Translations under genes and position numbers: made by a program
Assembly (NCBI RefSeq): GCF_951805225.1
Contig: NZ_OX638201.1
Location: 5,828,001 to 5,892,000 of the forward strand
Direction: 5' to 3'
DNA from: an uncultured Flavobacterium sp.
GTDB lineage: Bacteria > Bacteroidota > Bacteroidia > Flavobacteriales > Flavobacteriaceae
Length of the DNA: 64,000 bases
The notes under the pieces: model-generated
The model's input: only the letters and a program-made list of their open reading frames with translations
Told to the model about the DNA's origin: nothing
The model's database searches: none
Part shown: piece after piece, positions 8,272-17,972 of the stretch
Layout of the letters: the number at the start of each line of letters is the position of its first letter
How positions within the stretch are numbered: the first letter of the stretch is position 1

Positions 8272-11200
8272 ATGCTTATGAAACGAATTTTAGCAGTGTT
8301 AGGAATGGTATTGTTGAGCAGCTTAGGAGCTGTTGCGCAAAATCGATTAATAACAGGCATAGTAACAGATGCAGAGAACAAGGGAATTGTTGCTGCATCG
8401 ATAGAGGTTCAGGGAAAACCGTTTAGCGCAGTTACAGACGCTGAAGGTAGATTCAAGATGAATGTTCCGGAAGGGAAGGTAACTTTAAATGTATCTTCTA
8501 TAGGTTTTGCATCAAAACAAGTAGTTCTTCAGGAAAAAGAAAACCGTGTTGCGGTTGTATTAGGAGAAAATTTACAAGAATTAAAAGATGTTGTAGTAAC
8601 TTCATTTGGAGTTAAGAAACAAAAGAAAGCGTTAGGTTATGCAGTCGGAGAAATTAAAGGCGACGACCTGACAAAAAATAAAGAGATTAACTTAGGAAAT
8701 GCCCTTCAGGGAAAAATTGCCGGAGTTAACGTTTCTGCACCCGTTACAGGACCTTCAGGTTCAAGCCGTGTAGTAATTCGTGGAGCAACATCTGCTTCTG
8801 GATTAAACCAGCCTTTGTACGTTGTAGACGGAATTCCGATCGATAACAGCCAACAAGGAAACGCCGGAATGTATGGTGGAGCTGATAAAGGAGATGGTAT
8901 GTCTTCTTTCAATCCTGACGATATCGCTTCGATGTCAGTATTAAAAGGTAGTGCCGCTTCTGCTCTTTACGGGTACAGAGGATCAAATGGTGTTATCTTG
9001 ATTACTACTAAAAAAGGAAGAAGCGGAACTGGACTTGGTGTAGATTTTAGTACAAATTCTACTTTTAATACTCCGGCAAGTCTTTTGCACTGGCAAGATC
9101 AATACGGAGCTGGAGCACCAGTAAATGGTGTTGCAACAAGATTTTCTGACTTACAGGAACTTAGAGATTCTTACTATTTTGCATGGGGAGATAAATACGA
9201 CGGAACGCCTTCTCTTTCGCTTGACGGAAAAACCAGACCTTACCAAGCTTACGGAAAAGACAACGTTGAAAATTTCTACAGAACTGGATTTTCTTTCAGT
9301 AATACTTTAGCAATTTCTGGCGGTAACGAAACAACTAATTTCAGGTTGTCTTTCGGAAACACAAAAGATGAGTCTATTTTACCGGGAACAGATTTTGGTA
9401 GAAATAACGTGTCTTTGAGTTTAAACTCAGCACCAAACAAAAAAATTAGTATCGAAACTAATGCACAATACATTTCAGAGAAAAGTCATAACAGACCTTA
9501 TTTGAATGATTCACCAAGAAACCCTTCTTTCCCAACTACATTCTTGACTCCGGGAACAGATATTAGATGGCTTAGTAACGGATATGATGAAAACGGTGGT
9601 GAAGCAGATTATTTTGGTGCAAACACTTATCACACAAATCCTTATTTTGCAACACAAGAAGATCTTAACGATGACCTTAGAAAGCGTTTTATAGGTTCTG
9701 CAAAAGTTAACTATAATATTACCGATAAAATTTATGCAAAAGCTGTAATTGGTATTGATGATATTAATTATGAATATACTGAAATTGAACCTACAGGAAT
9801 TAACTATAATCCAGGAGGATCTTATGAAAACAGAGTAGAGAATCGTTCTGAGTTTAATGCTTCGGGATATTTAGGTTACAAAGGCGATATTGCTAAAAAT
9901 CTTTCATTAGATGCTTTTGTTGGAGCGAACCGTCAGGATAACAAATACAGTGGTATTAAAATGAAAGGTAACAACTTTATTGTGCCGTTTAAATATTTTT
10001 ATGCCAATACTCAACCGGATAAAACAGAAAAATTATTTTCAGAAAGAGAAGTAAACTCTCTTTTCTACTCAGCAGATTTAGGATACAAAGATTTCTTATA
10101 TCTTAGTTTAACAGGTCGTGAAGATTGGTTCTCTACTTTAGATCCATCAAACAACAGTACTTTTTATCCATCTGTAAGTTCAAGTTTCATTTATTCTCAA
10201 GTTATCGATTTACCGGAATGGATGTCTTACGGAAAATTAAGAGCAGGTTGGGGTAATGTAGGAGGCGGATTGCAAGAAGCTTATGCTTTGTCATTGACTT
10301 ATACTGCGCCAGACGGACAAACAGATTCTCAGGGACAACCAATTTTGGGAGTTAATGGAGAAACAGTTCCAAATAAATTTTTGAGACCTTATAATGTAAG
10401 TACAATCGAATTTGGTTTCGAAAATACATTCTTTAATAACAGAGTAAGTACAGATTTGACTTTCTATCAAAAGAGAACAACAAAAGATATTGCTGATGCT
10501 GATATTTCTCAAGCTTCAGGTTACAGAACTACAAAAATCAACGTGGGAGAAATCCTGAATCAAGGTGTTGAATTTGCAGTAAATGTAAAAGCGATTAAAA
10601 CACCAAGTTTCTCTTGGAGCATTGGCTATAACTTTGCTTACAATGATAGTGAAGTAGTAAGTCTTTCGGATAAAATCAATACAAAATCATTAGAAGGAAA
10701 CAGAGATTCAAGAGCTTCTGTAGTATTAGAAAAAGGTCAGCCTTTTGGAGTAATCAAAGCTTATGATTATTTGAGAGATTCACAAGGAAACATTGTAATC
10801 GATACAAATGGTAAATTCATGAGAGGAAATTTAATCATTGCAGGACAAGGTGTTGCGCCAACTTCAATGGGACTTTCGAATGATTTTCAATATAAAAATT
10901 TCACACTTTCGGTTTTTGTAGATGCTAAATTTGGAGGAGAAATCTATTCTGCAACAAACCAATTAGGAACTCGTTACGGATTGTCAGAACAAACACTTCC
11001 TGGTCGTGAAGGCGGAATTCAGGTATCTGGAAAAGATGTTAACGGAAATCCTGTAAACACAACAGTTTCTGCATACGATTACTGGAGAAGTTATAGTGAT
11101 ATTACATCAAATTTTGTTTACGATGCTGATTTCGTAAAATTAAGAGCGATTTCTTTTGCTTATAATTTTCCAAAATCTACTTTGTCAAAAACACCATTTC

Positions 11201-11367
11201 AAGCGATTAGCTTAGCGTTTTCTGCTCATAATTTATGGACAATTTATGATAAAGTTCCAAACATCGATCCAGAATCAAACTATTCTAATAGTAATGCACA
11301 AGGACTTGAAAGAGCGTCTATGCCTTTGACAAGAAACTACGGAGTAAGTCTTAATGTCAAATTTTAA
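8272..11367 (+). CDS. SusC/RagA-family TonB-dependent outer-membrane receptor
   Basis: Imports oligosaccharides across the outer membrane together with the SusD partner encoded 15 bp downstream. Signal peptide MKRILAVLGMVLLSSLGAVAQ, then a carboxypeptidase-regulatory-like domain (residues about 25-105, GIVTDAENKGIVAASIEV), a plug with KALGYAVGEIKGDDL and VVIRGATSASGLNQPLYVVDGIPID, and a C-terminal beta-barrel ending in aromatic-rich GVSLNVKF. Length (1031) is normal. Two in-frame ATGs (8272 and 8278) are possible; the second gives the more typical signal start. It is the only SusC in the window, so uptake of the glycans processed by GH92/GH125/GH2 probably depends on it. Confidence 0.95.
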   Translation: MLMKRILAVLGMVLLSSLGAVAQNRLITGIVTDAENKGIVAASIEVQGKPFSAVTDAEGRFKMNVPEGKVTLNVSSIGFASKQVVLQEKENRVAVVLGENLQELKDVVVTSFGVKKQKKALGYAVGEIKGDDLTKNKEINLGNALQGKIAGVNVSAPVTGPSGSSRVVIRGATSASGLNQPLYVVDGIPIDNSQQGNAGMYGGADKGDGMSSFNPDDIASMSVLKGSAASALYGYRGSNGVILITTKKGRSGTGLGVDFSTNSTFNTPASLLHWQDQYGAGAPVNGVATRFSDLQELRDSYYFAWGDKYDGTPSLSLDGKTRPYQAYGKDNVENFYRTGFSFSNTLAISGGNETTNFRLSFGNTKDESILPGTDFGRNNVSLSLNSAPNKKISIETNAQYISEKSHNRPYLNDSPRNPSFPTTFLTPGTDIRWLSNGYDENGGEADYFGANTYHTNPYFATQEDLNDDLRKRFIGSAKVNYNITDKIYAKAVIGIDDINYEYTEIEPTGINYNPGGSYENRVENRSEFNASGYLGYKGDIAKNLSLDAFVGANRQDNKYSGIKMKGNNFIVPFKYFYANTQPDKTEKLFSEREVNSLFYSADLGYKDFLYLSLTGREDWFSTLDPSNNSTFYPSVSSSFIYSQVIDLPEWMSYGKLRAGWGNVGGGLQEAYALSLTYTAPDGQTDSQGQPILGVNGETVPNKFLRPYNVSTIEFGFENTFFNNRVSTDLTFYQKRTTKDIADADISQASGYRTTKINVGEILNQGVEFAVNVKAIKTPSFSWSIGYNFAYNDSEVVSLSDKINTKSLEGNRDSRASVVLEKGQPFGVIKAYDYLRDSQGNIVIDTNGKFMRGNLIIAGQGVAPTSMGLSNDFQYKNFTLSVFVDAKFGGEIYSATNQLGTRYGLSEQTLPGREGGIQVSGKDVNGNPVNTTVSAYDYWRSYSDITSNFVYDADFVKLRAISFAYNFPKSTLSKTPFQAISLAFSAHNLWTIYDKVPNIDPESNYSNSNAQGLERASMPLTRNYGVSLNVKF

Positions 11368-11382
11368 TAATAAAATTGAAAG

Positions 11383-12900
11383 ATGAAAAATAAATTTATA
11401 AAAATATTCTGTATCGCAATTGTTGGTGCAATGACATTAACATCATGCGATAAAGGATTCGAGGAAATGAATACGAATCCAAATGCATTGACAGATCCAG
11501 CGATAAAATCAATGTTTACGCTTGCTGAAATCTATGTAGACGGACAAGATTATTCTAATACAAGAGGAAACAACGCTTATGCGGCGCAAATCGTTCAGCA
11601 CTTTTCTTCACTTGGCGGACCAGGTTCAAAATATACCTATTCTTCTGAGTATTCAGGATCTCTTTTTGGAGAAACTTATGGTAAAGGATTAAATCAGGTT
11701 TTTCAATTACTTTCTGTAGTAAAAGATACTCCTGAGAATACAAATATGATTCAGGCTTGTAGAATCATGAAAGTATTTATGTTTCAAAAATTGACAGATA
11801 CTTACGGTGAAATTCCTTATTTCGAAGCCGTAAAAGGATACAACGGAAATGTTTTTGCCCCAAAATATGACTCCCAGGAAGCTATTTATAATGACCTTTT
11901 AAAAGAATTGGACGAAGCCGGAACTGCATTAGATGCTAATAAAGCATTTGTTGGTAATGCCGATTTGTACTACCAAAGTGATGTTGCCAAATGGAAAAAA
12001 CTGGCAAACTCATTAATGTTGAGAGTTGCAATGCGTTTGTCTAAAGTAAATCCTGCAAAAGCGCAGCAATATGTTGAGAAAGCTGTAGCTAAAGGCGTAT
12101 TTACATCAAATGCAGAAAGTCTTGTTTTAAAACATGATGCAGGACCACAAGGAGTTAGAACAAACCCAATTACTTCATCTTGGGTTAGAAATGACCTTAA
12201 CGGAGGAGATTCTAACACAAAATACAGTAAAACGTTCATCGATATGTTGAAAAACACTAACGATCCGCGTTTAAGAATTTATGCAAAATTAGAAGCTTCA
12301 GGAAATAACAATCCAGCGAGCCAACAAGGACTTGCAAATGATGCAAAAGAATTTCCGGGTGGAGACAAAAAGTTATTCTCAGATCCTAATACTTCGACAG
12401 TATTGCGTTTAGATGCACCAACTTTGATTATGTCATATGCTGAGGTTAAATTTTTATTGGCAGAAGCAGCAGTAAAAGGATGGAATGTTGGAGATACAGC
12501 ACAAAATCTTTACCAAGACGGAGTTAGAGCTGCAATGGAAGTTCTTGTAATTTTTGGAGACAAAGTACCTGCAGTTTCACTAGCAGAATACAATACTTAC
12601 ATCGCTGCAAATCCTTTTAAAGCTACTGGAACAGAAGCTCAAAAGATTGAACAAATTATAACTCAAAAATGGATTGTATTGTTATTCAATGGTTTTGAAG
12701 CATTTTCAGAATACAGAAGAACAGGATATCCGGTTTTAGTTCCGGTAAATGATCCTGCGGGAGAAACAAAAGGAACTGTGCCAAGAAGATTAATTTATGA
12801 TCAGTCAGAATTGATAACAAATGAGGCTAATTATAAAGCTGCAATAGCTCGCCAAGGGTTGGATTTAATGACAACCAGAATCTGGTGGGACAAACAATAG
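11383..12900 (+). CDS. SusD/RagB-family glycan-binding lipoprotein
   Basis: The surface lipoprotein that captures glycan for SusC. Signal sequence with lipobox LTSC (cleavage before Cys about residue 22), then GFEEMNTNPNALTDP, the usual start of the SusD-like group 2 fold, and TPR-like helices (APTLIMSYAEVKFLLAEAAVKG). 505 residues, normal. A strong terminator follows 28 bp after the stop, so susCD can form its own transcript, with the enzymes downstream using another promoter or read-through. Confidence 0.94.
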   Translation: MKNKFIKIFCIAIVGAMTLTSCDKGFEEMNTNPNALTDPAIKSMFTLAEIYVDGQDYSNTRGNNAYAAQIVQHFSSLGGPGSKYTYSSEYSGSLFGETYGKGLNQVFQLLSVVKDTPENTNMIQACRIMKVFMFQKLTDTYGEIPYFEAVKGYNGNVFAPKYDSQEAIYNDLLKELDEAGTALDANKAFVGNADLYYQSDVAKWKKLANSLMLRVAMRLSKVNPAKAQQYVEKAVAKGVFTSNAESLVLKHDAGPQGVRTNPITSSWVRNDLNGGDSNTKYSKTFIDMLKNTNDPRLRIYAKLEASGNNNPASQQGLANDAKEFPGGDKKLFSDPNTSTVLRLDAPTLIMSYAEVKFLLAEAAVKGWNVGDTAQNLYQDGVRAAMEVLVIFGDKVPAVSLAEYNTYIAANPFKATGTEAQKIEQIITQKWIVLLFNGFEAFSEYRRTGYPVLVPVNDPAGETKGTVPRRLIYDQSELITNEANYKAAIARQGLDLMTTRIWWDKQ

Positions 12901-12928
12901 TTAATAATTTTGGTTAGTTAGTTGAATT

Positions 12929-12966
12929 AAGCCGGGTAGGAATACCTGTACCACCCGGCTTATTTT
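12929..12966 (+). terminator. Rho-independent terminator after susD
   Basis: AAGCCGGGT (12929-12937) pairs with ACCCGGCTT (12953-12961) across a 15-base loop, followed by a T-rich tract. It is the strongest GC hairpin in the locus. Confidence 0.9.
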
Positions 12967-13342
12967 TAATTTCTATTTTGATTTTCATTAAATTAGAGGA
13001 GTTATATCAGAAACCCGTTCAATAGTTTTAAAACCTTTTTTTTCGCAAAGACAAGTTGCTTCTGCTGAAAAAGATGGGATTATTATCCAAAGAACATAAA
13101 GTGAATGATAATGCTTTTGATTTTTTAAGTCAAAAAAAATTAACAATTTACAATCAACAATTAATAATTAAATTAAAGCTTGGCAGCCGTAAAAAAGGAA
13201 ATGATTTCTGGATATTTTGTTAGTTACCTTTTATTCTGATGTAAAAACCTAAAGAGAAGGAAATAATTGCGAAACCAATTATCCTTCTCAAACTGCCAGC
13301 GATTAAATAGACATCGATATAATAATTTATTACTCAGTAAAA
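12967..13342. other. Intergenic region before the mannosidase genes
   Basis: 376 bp with no credible coding frame. It should contain the promoter of the enzyme genes. No clear CTAAA-CG-TTTAG operator is visible here, which leaves their co-regulation by LacI open. Confidence 0.5.
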
Positions 13343-15331
13343 ATGGAATGTAAAAAAAGCTTTTATTGGTTTGTCGGTATTTGTATCGCCAATTTTTCAT
13401 TGGCGGCAAATGCCCAAAATACAGATATCAAAACGGGATGGAAATATCGGGAAGTAAAAACTGAAAAATGGAATCCTGCAACAGTTCCGGGAGAAATACA
13501 TACCGATTTGATTAATAATAAAGTAATTCCAGATCCATTTTATCGTGATAACGAAAAAAAATTAGAATGGATCGAAAAGAAAGACTGGGAATATAAAACC
13601 ACTTTTAAAGTAACTCCCGAAACTTTAAAAAAGAAAAATACAGAACTCGTTTTTGACGGATTAGATACTTATGCTACCGTTTACCTGAACAATCAATTGG
13701 TTTTGAAAGCAGATAATATGTTTCTGCAATGGCGTGTAGATGTAAAAAAGATATTGAAATCAGGAAATAACGATTTGGTAATTGTATTCAAATCGGCACA
13801 AAATGTAGTTGATTCTCTTGCTAAAAAAGATTTACCGTTTGTAATTCCCGATAATCCACGTGCTTATGTTCGTAAAGCGCAATATCATTTTGGATGGGAT
13901 TGGGGACCAAAATTCACCACTTGTGGAATCTGGAAAACACCAAGATTAGAAGCTTACGACAATAAAACTCCAGAGAAACCATATGTATTAGATCGCAAAA
14001 TCGAATTGGTTCAGGAACCAGATAATGTGGGTAAAACATTCTACTTTAAAATAGATGGAAAGCCAGTTTATATGAAAGGCGCGAATTATATTCCGTCCGA
14101 TGCTTTTCTTTCGAGAGTAACCAAAAAAGAATACGAGAAAGTTATTGGTATGGCAAAAAGCGCCAATATGAATATGCTTCGTGTTTGGGGCGGCGGAATT
14201 TATGAAGACGATTATTTCTATGATTTATGTGATAAAAACGGAATCTACGTTTGGCAGGATTTTATGTTTGCCGGAACAATGGTGCCGGGAGATGATGCTT
14301 TTTTTGCCAATGTAAAAAAGGAAGTTCAGTATCAGGTGAAACGTTTACGTCATCATAAAAGTATTGTTTTATGGTGCGGAAATAATGAAATCGACGAAGC
14401 CTTTAAAGATTGGGGATGGCAAAAAAGCATGAAAATGCCAAAACAAGATTCGATTCGTTTATGGAAAGATTACGTTCGTTTGTTTCAGGACAGTATTCCA
14501 AAATGGGTAAAAGAAGTCGATACTAAACGTCCATATATTAGTTCTTCGCCATCATTTCATTGGTCAAAAGCAAAAAGTTTAACCGAAGGTGACAGCCATT
14601 ATTGGGGAACTTGGTGGGGATTAGAAGATGTTGAAGCCGTACAAAATAAAACAGGACGTTTTGTGAGCGAATACGGAATGCAGGCAATGCCAAATTATTC
14701 TTCTATCGAAAGATTTACACAACCTGAAGACCGATATTTATATTCGGATATTTTACAAGTACATCAAAAAGCCGGAAAAGGATTCATGAAATTAGATTCG
14801 TATTTGAGTCGTTATTTTATTGATTCAACCAAAATAAGTAAAATGAATGTTGAGGATTATACCTATCTGACACAATGTTTACAGTATTATTCTCTTAAAA
14901 ATATTATCGGAATCCACCGTTCAAAAGCGCCTTATAATATGGGAACTTTGGTTTGGCAGCTTAACGATTGTTGGCCAGTTGCAAGTTGGAGTGTAACCGA
15001 TTATTATGACCGTCAACCAAAAGCGGCTTGGTATGCAATGAAAGAAGCGTATCGAGATGATAAAACTCCGGAAATTGATTTAACGCGTCCGATAAGTTTA
15101 AAATTGGATGATCCGAAAATTACCTGGACAATAAAAGGAAACAAGCTGACGCTGAAAGCTTTAAAAGATGCAAAATATGTCAATGTTTCGATAAAAGGAT
15201 ATACCGGAAAATGGAGCGATAATTACTTCAGCCTAAAAGCAGGAGAAGAAAAAACAATCACATTTGAAGGCAAAATCGCAAAACCAGAAGTTAGAGTTTA
15301 TTCTCTATATGATGTTTTGAGAAGGTACTAA
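13343..15331 (+). CDS. GH2 beta-mannosidase, shortened
   Basis: Hydrolyses beta-linked mannose, such as the core Man-beta1,4-GlcNAc of N-glycans. Signal peptide (residues 1-24, ending AANAQ), sugar-binding domain with FGWDWGPKFTTCGIWKTPRLEAYD, then the TIM barrel: acid/base E349 (WCGNNEIDEAF) and nucleophile E443 (VSEYGMQAMP), with LRVWGGGIYEDDYFYDLCD between. At 662 residues it is about 200 shorter than typical family members of about 850. The Ig-like domain II between LEAYD and IELVQEPD is reduced to about 13 residues, and the C-terminal domains are also short. The reading frame is intact and catalytic residues are present, so activity is plausible. It is the first of a run of mannoside-cleaving genes. 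Confidence 0.9.
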   Translation: MECKKSFYWFVGICIANFSLAANAQNTDIKTGWKYREVKTEKWNPATVPGEIHTDLINNKVIPDPFYRDNEKKLEWIEKKDWEYKTTFKVTPETLKKKNTELVFDGLDTYATVYLNNQLVLKADNMFLQWRVDVKKILKSGNNDLVIVFKSAQNVVDSLAKKDLPFVIPDNPRAYVRKAQYHFGWDWGPKFTTCGIWKTPRLEAYDNKTPEKPYVLDRKIELVQEPDNVGKTFYFKIDGKPVYMKGANYIPSDAFLSRVTKKEYEKVIGMAKSANMNMLRVWGGGIYEDDYFYDLCDKNGIYVWQDFMFAGTMVPGDDAFFANVKKEVQYQVKRLRHHKSIVLWCGNNEIDEAFKDWGWQKSMKMPKQDSIRLWKDYVRLFQDSIPKWVKEVDTKRPYISSSPSFHWSKAKSLTEGDSHYWGTWWGLEDVEAVQNKTGRFVSEYGMQAMPNYSSIERFTQPEDRYLYSDILQVHQKAGKGFMKLDSYLSRYFIDSTKISKMNVEDYTYLTQCLQYYSLKNIIGIHRSKAPYNMGTLVWQLNDCWPVASWSVTDYYDRQPKAAWYAMKEAYRDDKTPEIDLTRPISLKLDDPKITWTIKGNKLTLKALKDAKYVNVSIKGYTGKWSDNYFSLKAGEEKTITFEGKIAKPEVRVYSLYDVLRRY

Positions 15332-15528
15332 GGTTCTGAGGTGCAAAGGGACAAAGGTTTATCGTAGAGGCGCACAGCAGTGCGTCTACTTTGTGGCCTT
15401 TGCGTAAATCGTTGCGAACTTTGCGGTTAAATTTTCAGGTTCAAAGATTAAAAAATATCTGTGTAAATCAGTTAAACCCGTATCATCCGTGGCCCATAAT
15501 TTACACAAGTCAAATAAAAAATAATAAA
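15332..15528. repeat. REP-like intergenic sequence
   Basis: 197 bp containing GAGGCGCACAGCAGTGCGTC (a short perfect hairpin), CCTTTGCG and GCGAACTTTGCGGTTAAA motifs shared with 55263-55379, and a CCGTATCATCCGTGG piece resembling 5530-5547. A frame from 15391 reads through it into the GH92 gene but looks non-coding. Confidence 0.6.
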
Positions 15529-17793
15529 ATGATTACAAAATATAAGCACATTGTTTTCTATATAATTATGCTGGTTAATTTACCGGCAATTTCGCAGGAA
15601 AAGAAAGCAAAACAAACCAATTTAGATTACACGCAATATGTAAATCCGTACATAGGTTCTGCTGGACACGGACACGTATTTGTGGGTGCGAATGTTCCTT
15701 TTGGAGCGGTTCAATTAGGACCCGTAAATGTGTTCGAAGGTTGGGATTGGTGCAGCGGATACAATTATGCAAGTAATACAATTCTAGGATTCACACACAC
15801 ACATTTAAGCGGAACGGGAATTGGAGATTTAAACGATATTTTGCTGCTTCCTGTTTCAGGAAAAGTACCACTTACCAAAGGAACAAAAGAAGATATGGCA
15901 ACCGGTTACGGTTCTTATTTCTCTCATAAAAACGAAGTAAGCAAAGCCGGATATTACAGCGTTTTATTGGATAAATATAAAATAAAAGCTGAATTAACGT
16001 CAAGCGAAAGAGTCGGTTTTCATAAATATACTTTTAATGCTACGACTGACAATCACGTTTTACTAGATCTTGCAGACGGAATTGGTTGGGATAAACCGGT
16101 AAAAACTTTTATAAAAAAACTAAACGAAACAACGCTTGTAGGATACAGATATTCTGCGGGTTGGGCAGCTGATCAACGTATTTTCTTTACGATGGAATTC
16201 TCTGAACCAATTTCGAATATTGCACTTTACGACAATACAACGGCTGTTTCCGGAAACGAAGGAGAAGGTTTAAAAATGAAAGCCGTTTTGGATTTCAAGA
16301 CTTTAAAAAACAAGCAAGTTTTAGTAAAAGTGGGGATTTCTCCGGTAAGTTATGAGAACGCTTCCGCGAATATTAAAGCCGAGATTCCGGGTTGGGATTT
16401 TAATGCTGTAGCAAAAGAAGCGACTTCAAAATGGAACAAAGAATTGAACAAAATTCAGATCAAAGCAGACGATAAAACTATGAAAGTTTTTTATACTGCA
16501 ATGTATCACACCATGTTTGCGCCTTCAATTTTCAATGATGTAAACGGAGATTATAGAGGAACAGACAAGAAAGTTTACGAAAAAGCAAATTTTACAAACT
16601 ACACCACTTTCTCACTTTGGGATACTTACCGTGGTTTACACCCTTTATATACGATTACACAACCAAATAAAATCAACGATATTGTAAAATCATTTTTGGC
16701 GATTTACGAACAACAAGGCAGATTACCAGTTTGGCATTTAATGGGTAATGAAACTAATACGATGAACGGAAATCACTCGATCGCCGTGATTGTAGACGCT
16801 TACATGAAAGGATATAGAGATTACGATACTGCATTGGCATACGAAGCGATTAAAAAAACAGCAATGCAAACGCGTGACGGAATGGATTATGTTCAAAAAC
16901 TAGAATATATTCCTGCTGATAAAATGTTGGAATCAGTTGGAAATGCTTTAGAATATGCAATTGATGATTATTGTGTGGCACAAATGGCAAAATCTTTAGG
17001 TAAAACAGATGATTATAATTATTTCACTAAAAGAGCCAATTTGTATAAACTTTATTTCGATAAAGAAACCACATTTATGAGAGGAAAATTGACAGGCGGA
17101 AATTGGAGAACACCATTTAATCCGCTTTCATCAGCGCATCGTAAAGACGATTATGTTGAGGGAAATGCGTGGCAATATACTTGGTTAGTTCCTCAGGATC
17201 CTTATGGTTTAATTGAATTATTTGGAAGCGAAGATAAATTTTTAGCCAAATTAGATTCACTTTTCTTAATCACAGATAAAGTAGAAGGCGAAGAAATTTC
17301 ACCAGACATTAGCGGATTAATTGGTCAATATGCACAAGGAAATGAGCCAAATCACCATATTCCATATTTGTATGCTTATGCAGGACAACCTTGGAAAACG
17401 GCAAAACTAATTCGTGAAATCGATGATAAATTCTACTCGACAAAACCGGACGGATTATGCGGAAATGAAGATTTAGGACAAATGTCGGCTTGGTATGTTT
17501 TTTCATCAATGGGATTCTATTCTGTTAATCCGGCAAACGGAATTTATGTTTTAGGAAGTCCGTTAGTAAATACAGCGACAATTCATCATAAAGAAGGAAT
17601 TTCGTTTACTTTGAACGCAATCGATAATAGCAAAACAAATATCTATATTCAAAAAGCAGAATACAACGGAAAACCTTATACAAAATCATACATCACGCAC
17701 GATATGATTGTAAAAGGAGGAGAATTAAAATTGTTTATGGGAAGTAAACCATCGACAACTTTTGGAGTGAAAAAAGAAGATAGACCGCTTTAA
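15529..17793 (+). CDS. GH92 alpha-mannosidase (first copy)
   Basis: A calcium-dependent inverting exo-alpha-mannosidase (alpha-1,2/1,3/1,4 in characterised members). The start at 15529 gives the signal peptide MITKYKHIVFYIIMLVNLPAISQ; the 46 codons upstream in frame translate REP-like DNA. The N-terminal beta-sandwich begins YVNPYIGSAGHGHVFVGANVPFGAVQLGP, with HTHLSGTGIGDLNDILLLPVSG. The catalytic domain has E544 (EGNAWQYTW, probable acid) and D648 in CGNEDLGQMSAWYVFSSMGFY (base region). 754 residues is standard. It differs considerably from the next gene, so the two are probably complementary in linkage specificity rather than a recent duplication. Confidence 0.94.
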   Translation: MITKYKHIVFYIIMLVNLPAISQEKKAKQTNLDYTQYVNPYIGSAGHGHVFVGANVPFGAVQLGPVNVFEGWDWCSGYNYASNTILGFTHTHLSGTGIGDLNDILLLPVSGKVPLTKGTKEDMATGYGSYFSHKNEVSKAGYYSVLLDKYKIKAELTSSERVGFHKYTFNATTDNHVLLDLADGIGWDKPVKTFIKKLNETTLVGYRYSAGWAADQRIFFTMEFSEPISNIALYDNTTAVSGNEGEGLKMKAVLDFKTLKNKQVLVKVGISPVSYENASANIKAEIPGWDFNAVAKEATSKWNKELNKIQIKADDKTMKVFYTAMYHTMFAPSIFNDVNGDYRGTDKKVYEKANFTNYTTFSLWDTYRGLHPLYTITQPNKINDIVKSFLAIYEQQGRLPVWHLMGNETNTMNGNHSIAVIVDAYMKGYRDYDTALAYEAIKKTAMQTRDGMDYVQKLEYIPADKMLESVGNALEYAIDDYCVAQMAKSLGKTDDYNYFTKRANLYKLYFDKETTFMRGKLTGGNWRTPFNPLSSAHRKDDYVEGNAWQYTWLVPQDPYGLIELFGSEDKFLAKLDSLFLITDKVEGEEISPDISGLIGQYAQGNEPNHHIPYLYAYAGQPWKTAKLIREIDDKFYSTKPDGLCGNEDLGQMSAWYVFSSMGFYSVNPANGIYVLGSPLVNTATIHHKEGISFTLNAIDNSKTNIYIQKAEYNGKPYTKSYITHDMIVKGGELKLFMGSKPSTTFGVKKEDRPL

Positions 17794-17839
17794 TTTTAGA
17801 ATATAGATTTTAGATTTAAGAAGTTGGAGAATTGAATTT

Positions 17840-17957
17840 CCTGCAAGGTTTTCAAAACCTTGTAGGTATATTTAAATCTTCTGGTTTATATAAACTTTTC
17901 AAGTCGACAAGTCACAATAAATATATAATACCTACAAGGTTTTGAAAACCTTGCAGG
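17840..17957. repeat. Inverted pair of 27-bp palindromes
   Basis: CCTGCAAGG-TTTTCAAAA-CCTTGTAGG at 17840-17866 and its exact reverse complement at 17931-17957. Each arm is itself nearly palindromic, so the DNA can form either two small hairpins or one long one. A third relative lies at 6642-6668. The second arm ends 15 bp before the next ATG. Confidence 0.85.
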
Positions 17958-17972
17958 ATAACAACACAGAAT

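Noticed and set aside
15391..15528. Upstream extension of the first GH92 gene
   Set aside because: It translates REP-like DNA and would bury the signal peptide.
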